Assembly: GCA_014804225.1 (NCBI GenBank)
Contig: JAAVAF010000013.1
Coordinates: 1-6,390 of the forward strand
Direction: 5' to 3'
Length of the DNA stretch: 6,390 nt
Source of the DNA: Lachnospiraceae bacterium
Lineage (GTDB): Bacteria > Bacillota > Clostridia > Lachnospirales > Lachnospiraceae
A program made the position numbers and the translations under genes. Shown in pieces: positions 4,463-6,390 of the stretch. Position 1 is the first letter of the stretch, and each line of letters starts with the position of its first letter. Under the pieces are notes generated by a model. The model saw only the letters and a list, made by a program, of their open reading frames with translations, had not been told where the DNA came from and did no database searches.

Positions 4463-6217
4463 ATGCAAAAACAAGATTATTATAACGAATTTTTTGAAAT
4501 AGGGCAACAGAAAATTAACTTCAGTTTCTATGAATTGTGTTTACCTGATGACGATCCGGTCTATACCCTGAAAAAAGCGATGGAGGAATTGGATTTTTCG
4601 GGCTTATTGGCCCAGTGTTCAGATAAGGGAAGAAACGGGTACAACCCAGTCATGATGTATGCTGTGGTTACCTATGCAAATATGCGTGGGGTACGGGCTG
4701 TTGACCGCATTGTGGATTTATGCCAGAGGGACCTTGCCTTTATATGGCTTACCAAAGGCCAGAAGCCAAAGCGGGATGCCTTTTATGATTTTAAAGGCAA
4801 AAGACTGACAGGGGAAATACTGGATGACCTCAACTACCAGTTCCTGCGCCGCCTGGAAAAGGAGGGGTTTGTCACACTCAAAGAACTCTTTATAGACGGG
4901 ACAAAAATAGAGGCAAACGCAAACCGCTATACATTTGTCTGGCGTGGGAGCATCAATTACCACCTTGCCGGTCTGTTGGACACGGTCGATGCCCTTTATA
5001 CAAAATACAACACACTATTAAATGAAAACCAGTATGGAACCAAATATGATATCGGAAATGCACGGATGTTTGTCATTGAAGGCATGGATAAGGTGAGGGA
5101 CGTAATAGAAAAGAACCGTAAACGCAAAATTACAAAGCATAAGAAACTGTCCAATAATACGGTTATAGAAATCGACAGCTGTTCGCCACTTGAAATTTTA
5201 AGGCTCCAGAAAAATCTTATCCGGATTGCCAACGGGGAAAACATTGGGTTCGTCCATGGGAAAGGAAGGGCGAAACCACAGATCCAGCAGCTTTATGAAG
5301 AGCTGGAAGAGTGCGGGAAACGCCTGATGGGATATAAGGAATGTTTTGAGACCATGGGAAAAGACCGCAACAGTTATTCCAAGACAGACCTGGAAGCCAC
5401 ATTTATGAGGATGAAAGAAGACCATATGCTGAACGGGCAGCTGAAACCAGCATATAATGTCCAAATCGCGGTGGAAAATTATTTTATCATACATGGCTAT
5501 GTGAGCAGTGACCGCACCGATTATAATACGCTGGTCCCGGTTCTGGAAAAACATAAAAAAGCCTTTGGCGGCATCCTTGAAGATGTGACTGCAGACAGTG
5601 GATACTGCAGCGAGAGAAATCTCCTATACCTGAAGCAGAACAACATATCCAGCTATATAAAACTGCAGGACCACGAGAAAAGAAAGACACGGGCTTATGC
5701 GGAAGATATCGGGAAGTATTACAACATGACCTTCCAAATCTTTGAAGATGAGCAGTATTACATCTGCCATGACGGAAGGGAACTGCGACATATTCGCACA
5801 GAAACAAAGGAGCAGGAAGGCTATACACAGACCTTTGAGGTATATGGGTGCGCCGACTGCAGCGGATGTGAACATAAGGCAAAGTGTTTATATAAATATA
5901 ATGCCCAAAAGGATGCCGAAAAGAATAAGGTCATGAAGATCAATGAACAGTGGGAAATGTTAAAAGAAGAATCCCATGCAAACATCCAGAGTGAAAAGGG
6001 AATCCTGAAACGCCAGATCCGTTCCATACAGACAGAGGGACACTTTGCTGATATCAAGGAAAACGAGAAATTCAGGCGGTTTAATTACCGTTCAGCAGAA
6101 AAAGTGTATAAAGAGTTCATGCTGTATGCAATTGGCCGTAACATAAATAAATACCATCGGTTTCTCCATAATGGGATTAAAAAATTTGAGGGAAAAACAG
6201 AGGAGAAAACCGTGTAG
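4463..6217 (+). CDS. IS1182-family DDE transposase
   Basis: A 584-aa transposase that would cut and join the ends of the surrounding element. The N-terminal DUF772-type region (about 30-110) has GYNPVMMYAVVTYANMRGVRAVDRIVDLCQRDLAFIWL. The RNase H-like catalytic core has D145 in LFIDGTKIEANANRY, D378 in TADSGYCSERN and E525 in TEGHFADIKENEKFRRFNYR, the normal DDE spacing for the family. A CX2CX2CX5C cluster (C463, C466, C469, C475) between the second D and the E suggests a metal-binding knuckle, also usual here. It ends in the typical EFMLYAIGRNINKYHRF helix. Start at 4463 (MQKQDYYNEFF) is preferred: it matches the family's usual N-terminus and sits at the predicted transcription start. A start at 4415 would add 16 residues, but it is buried in a hairpin and has no clear ribosome binding site. 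No frameshift or stop interrupts it, so it is probably active. Confidence 0.93.
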   Translation: MQKQDYYNEFFEIGQQKINFSFYELCLPDDDPVYTLKKAMEELDFSGLLAQCSDKGRNGYNPVMMYAVVTYANMRGVRAVDRIVDLCQRDLAFIWLTKGQKPKRDAFYDFKGKRLTGEILDDLNYQFLRRLEKEGFVTLKELFIDGTKIEANANRYTFVWRGSINYHLAGLLDTVDALYTKYNTLLNENQYGTKYDIGNARMFVIEGMDKVRDVIEKNRKRKITKHKKLSNNTVIEIDSCSPLEILRLQKNLIRIANGENIGFVHGKGRAKPQIQQLYEELEECGKRLMGYKECFETMGKDRNSYSKTDLEATFMRMKEDHMLNGQLKPAYNVQIAVENYFIIHGYVSSDRTDYNTLVPVLEKHKKAFGGILEDVTADSGYCSERNLLYLKQNNISSYIKLQDHEKRKTRAYAEDIGKYYNMTFQIFEDEQYYICHDGRELRHIRTETKEQEGYTQTFEVYGCADCSGCEHKAKCLYKYNAQKDAEKNKVMKINEQWEMLKEESHANIQSEKGILKRQIRSIQTEGHFADIKENEKFRRFNYRSAEKVYKEFMLYAIGRNINKYHRFLHNGIKKFEGKTEEKTV

Positions 6218-6291
6218 AAAAAGGTGTGCTTCAAAAAATAAGACTAAGGGGTTTTTGCGCCCTAAAATATGCTTTATGATAAAGAAAAAGG

Positions 6292-6350
6292 AATCCCCCA
6301 TAGAATAACAATGCTGAAAAGCACTTGATTCTACGGGAGATTTTTATTTT
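6292..6350 (+). terminator. Intrinsic terminator after the transposase
   Basis: AATCCCCCATAGAAT (6292-6306) pairs with ATTCTACGGGAGATT (6328-6342), 13 of 15 positions matched, followed by a T-rich run to 6350. An inner stem TGCT-GAAA-AGCA (6312-6323) carries a GNRA-type tetraloop. The A-rich stretch before the left arm would make it work on the opposite strand too. It would end transposase mRNA inside the element and shield it from transcription entering from the right. Confidence 0.75.
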
Positions 6351-6379
6351 AGGATGAGAGGCTTAAAAATCGGCATTAA

Positions 6380-6390
6380 CCGACAGCCCC
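6380..6390 (-). repeat. Right terminal inverted repeat of the IS
   Basis: CCGACAGCCCC is the exact reverse complement of the left terminal repeat at 4323-4333. It runs to the final base of the window, so the true end could extend slightly further. Confidence 0.85.

Larger units (their letters stand above)
4323..6390 (+). mobile_element. IS1182-family insertion sequence, apparently complete
   Basis: The element is 2068 bp, bounded by the 11-bp inverted repeat GGGGCTGTCGG (left, 4323-4333) and CCGACAGCCCC (right, 6380-6390), which stays partly matched a few bases further in. It contains one full-length transposase with all three DDE residues, and hairpins inside each end. The right repeat coincides with the last base of the window, so the right flank and any target duplication cannot be seen; the left flank is AAAA. 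It inserted 27 bp after hicB, in the same orientation. Everything needed for mobility looks intact. Confidence 0.9.

Noticed and set aside
5198..5882. Minus-strand open frames inside the transposase
   Set aside because: They overlap the catalytic core of an intact transposase and read as low-complexity antisense sequence without family motifs.
6247..6263. AGGG...CCCT small hairpin after the transposase stop
   Set aside because: Only four base pairs with a 9-base loop; the stronger terminator at 6292-6350 explains the region.

Overview
The window looks like accessory chromosomal DNA from a low-to-moderate GC Firmicute, most likely a gut clostridium of the Lachnospiraceae type. This rests on the AGGAGG-type ribosome binding sites, the BceS-like two-transmembrane histidine kinase, the clostridial style of the HicAB pair and the IS1182-family transposase. 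The taxon is an inference; no rRNA or housekeeping marker is present.

Layout. (1) 104-1865, minus strand: an OmpR/PhoB-type response regulator followed 46 bp later by its sensor kinase. The kinase has almost no extracytoplasmic loop, as in cell-envelope or peptide-antibiotic sensing systems. Any partner ABC transporter would lie left of base 1 and is not seen. (2) 1925-3535: a small XRE-like regulator (minus) diverges from a 401-aa AIPR-like (abortive infection phage resistance) protein (plus). The gap between them holds two opposed promoter candidates and a perfect 16-bp palindrome, ATGCACCATGGTGCAT, the likely operator. (3) 3638-4295, plus: a HicA toxin/HicB antitoxin pair. The natural hicA start (GTG 3693 with a good ribosome binding site) is out of frame with the rest of hicA. 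The two frames meet at A AAA AAC followed directly by a UAA stop, so hicA is either broken by a one-base loss or made by -1 frameshifting. (4) 4323-6390, plus: an apparently complete IS1182-family insertion sequence whose right terminal repeat is the last 11 bases of the window. It carries one intact DDE transposase, strong hairpins near both ends, and an extended -10 promoter placed so that transcription would begin on the transposase ATG (leaderless mRNA).

How it fits together. An AT-rich cassette of regulator, AIPR-like protein and toxin-antitoxin lies between an envelope-stress two-component system and an insertion sequence that landed 27 bp after hicB. That is typical of a defence or stress island. 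The points most worth following are the frameshifted hicA, the regulator/AIPR pair with its palindrome, and the leaderless transposase promoter.
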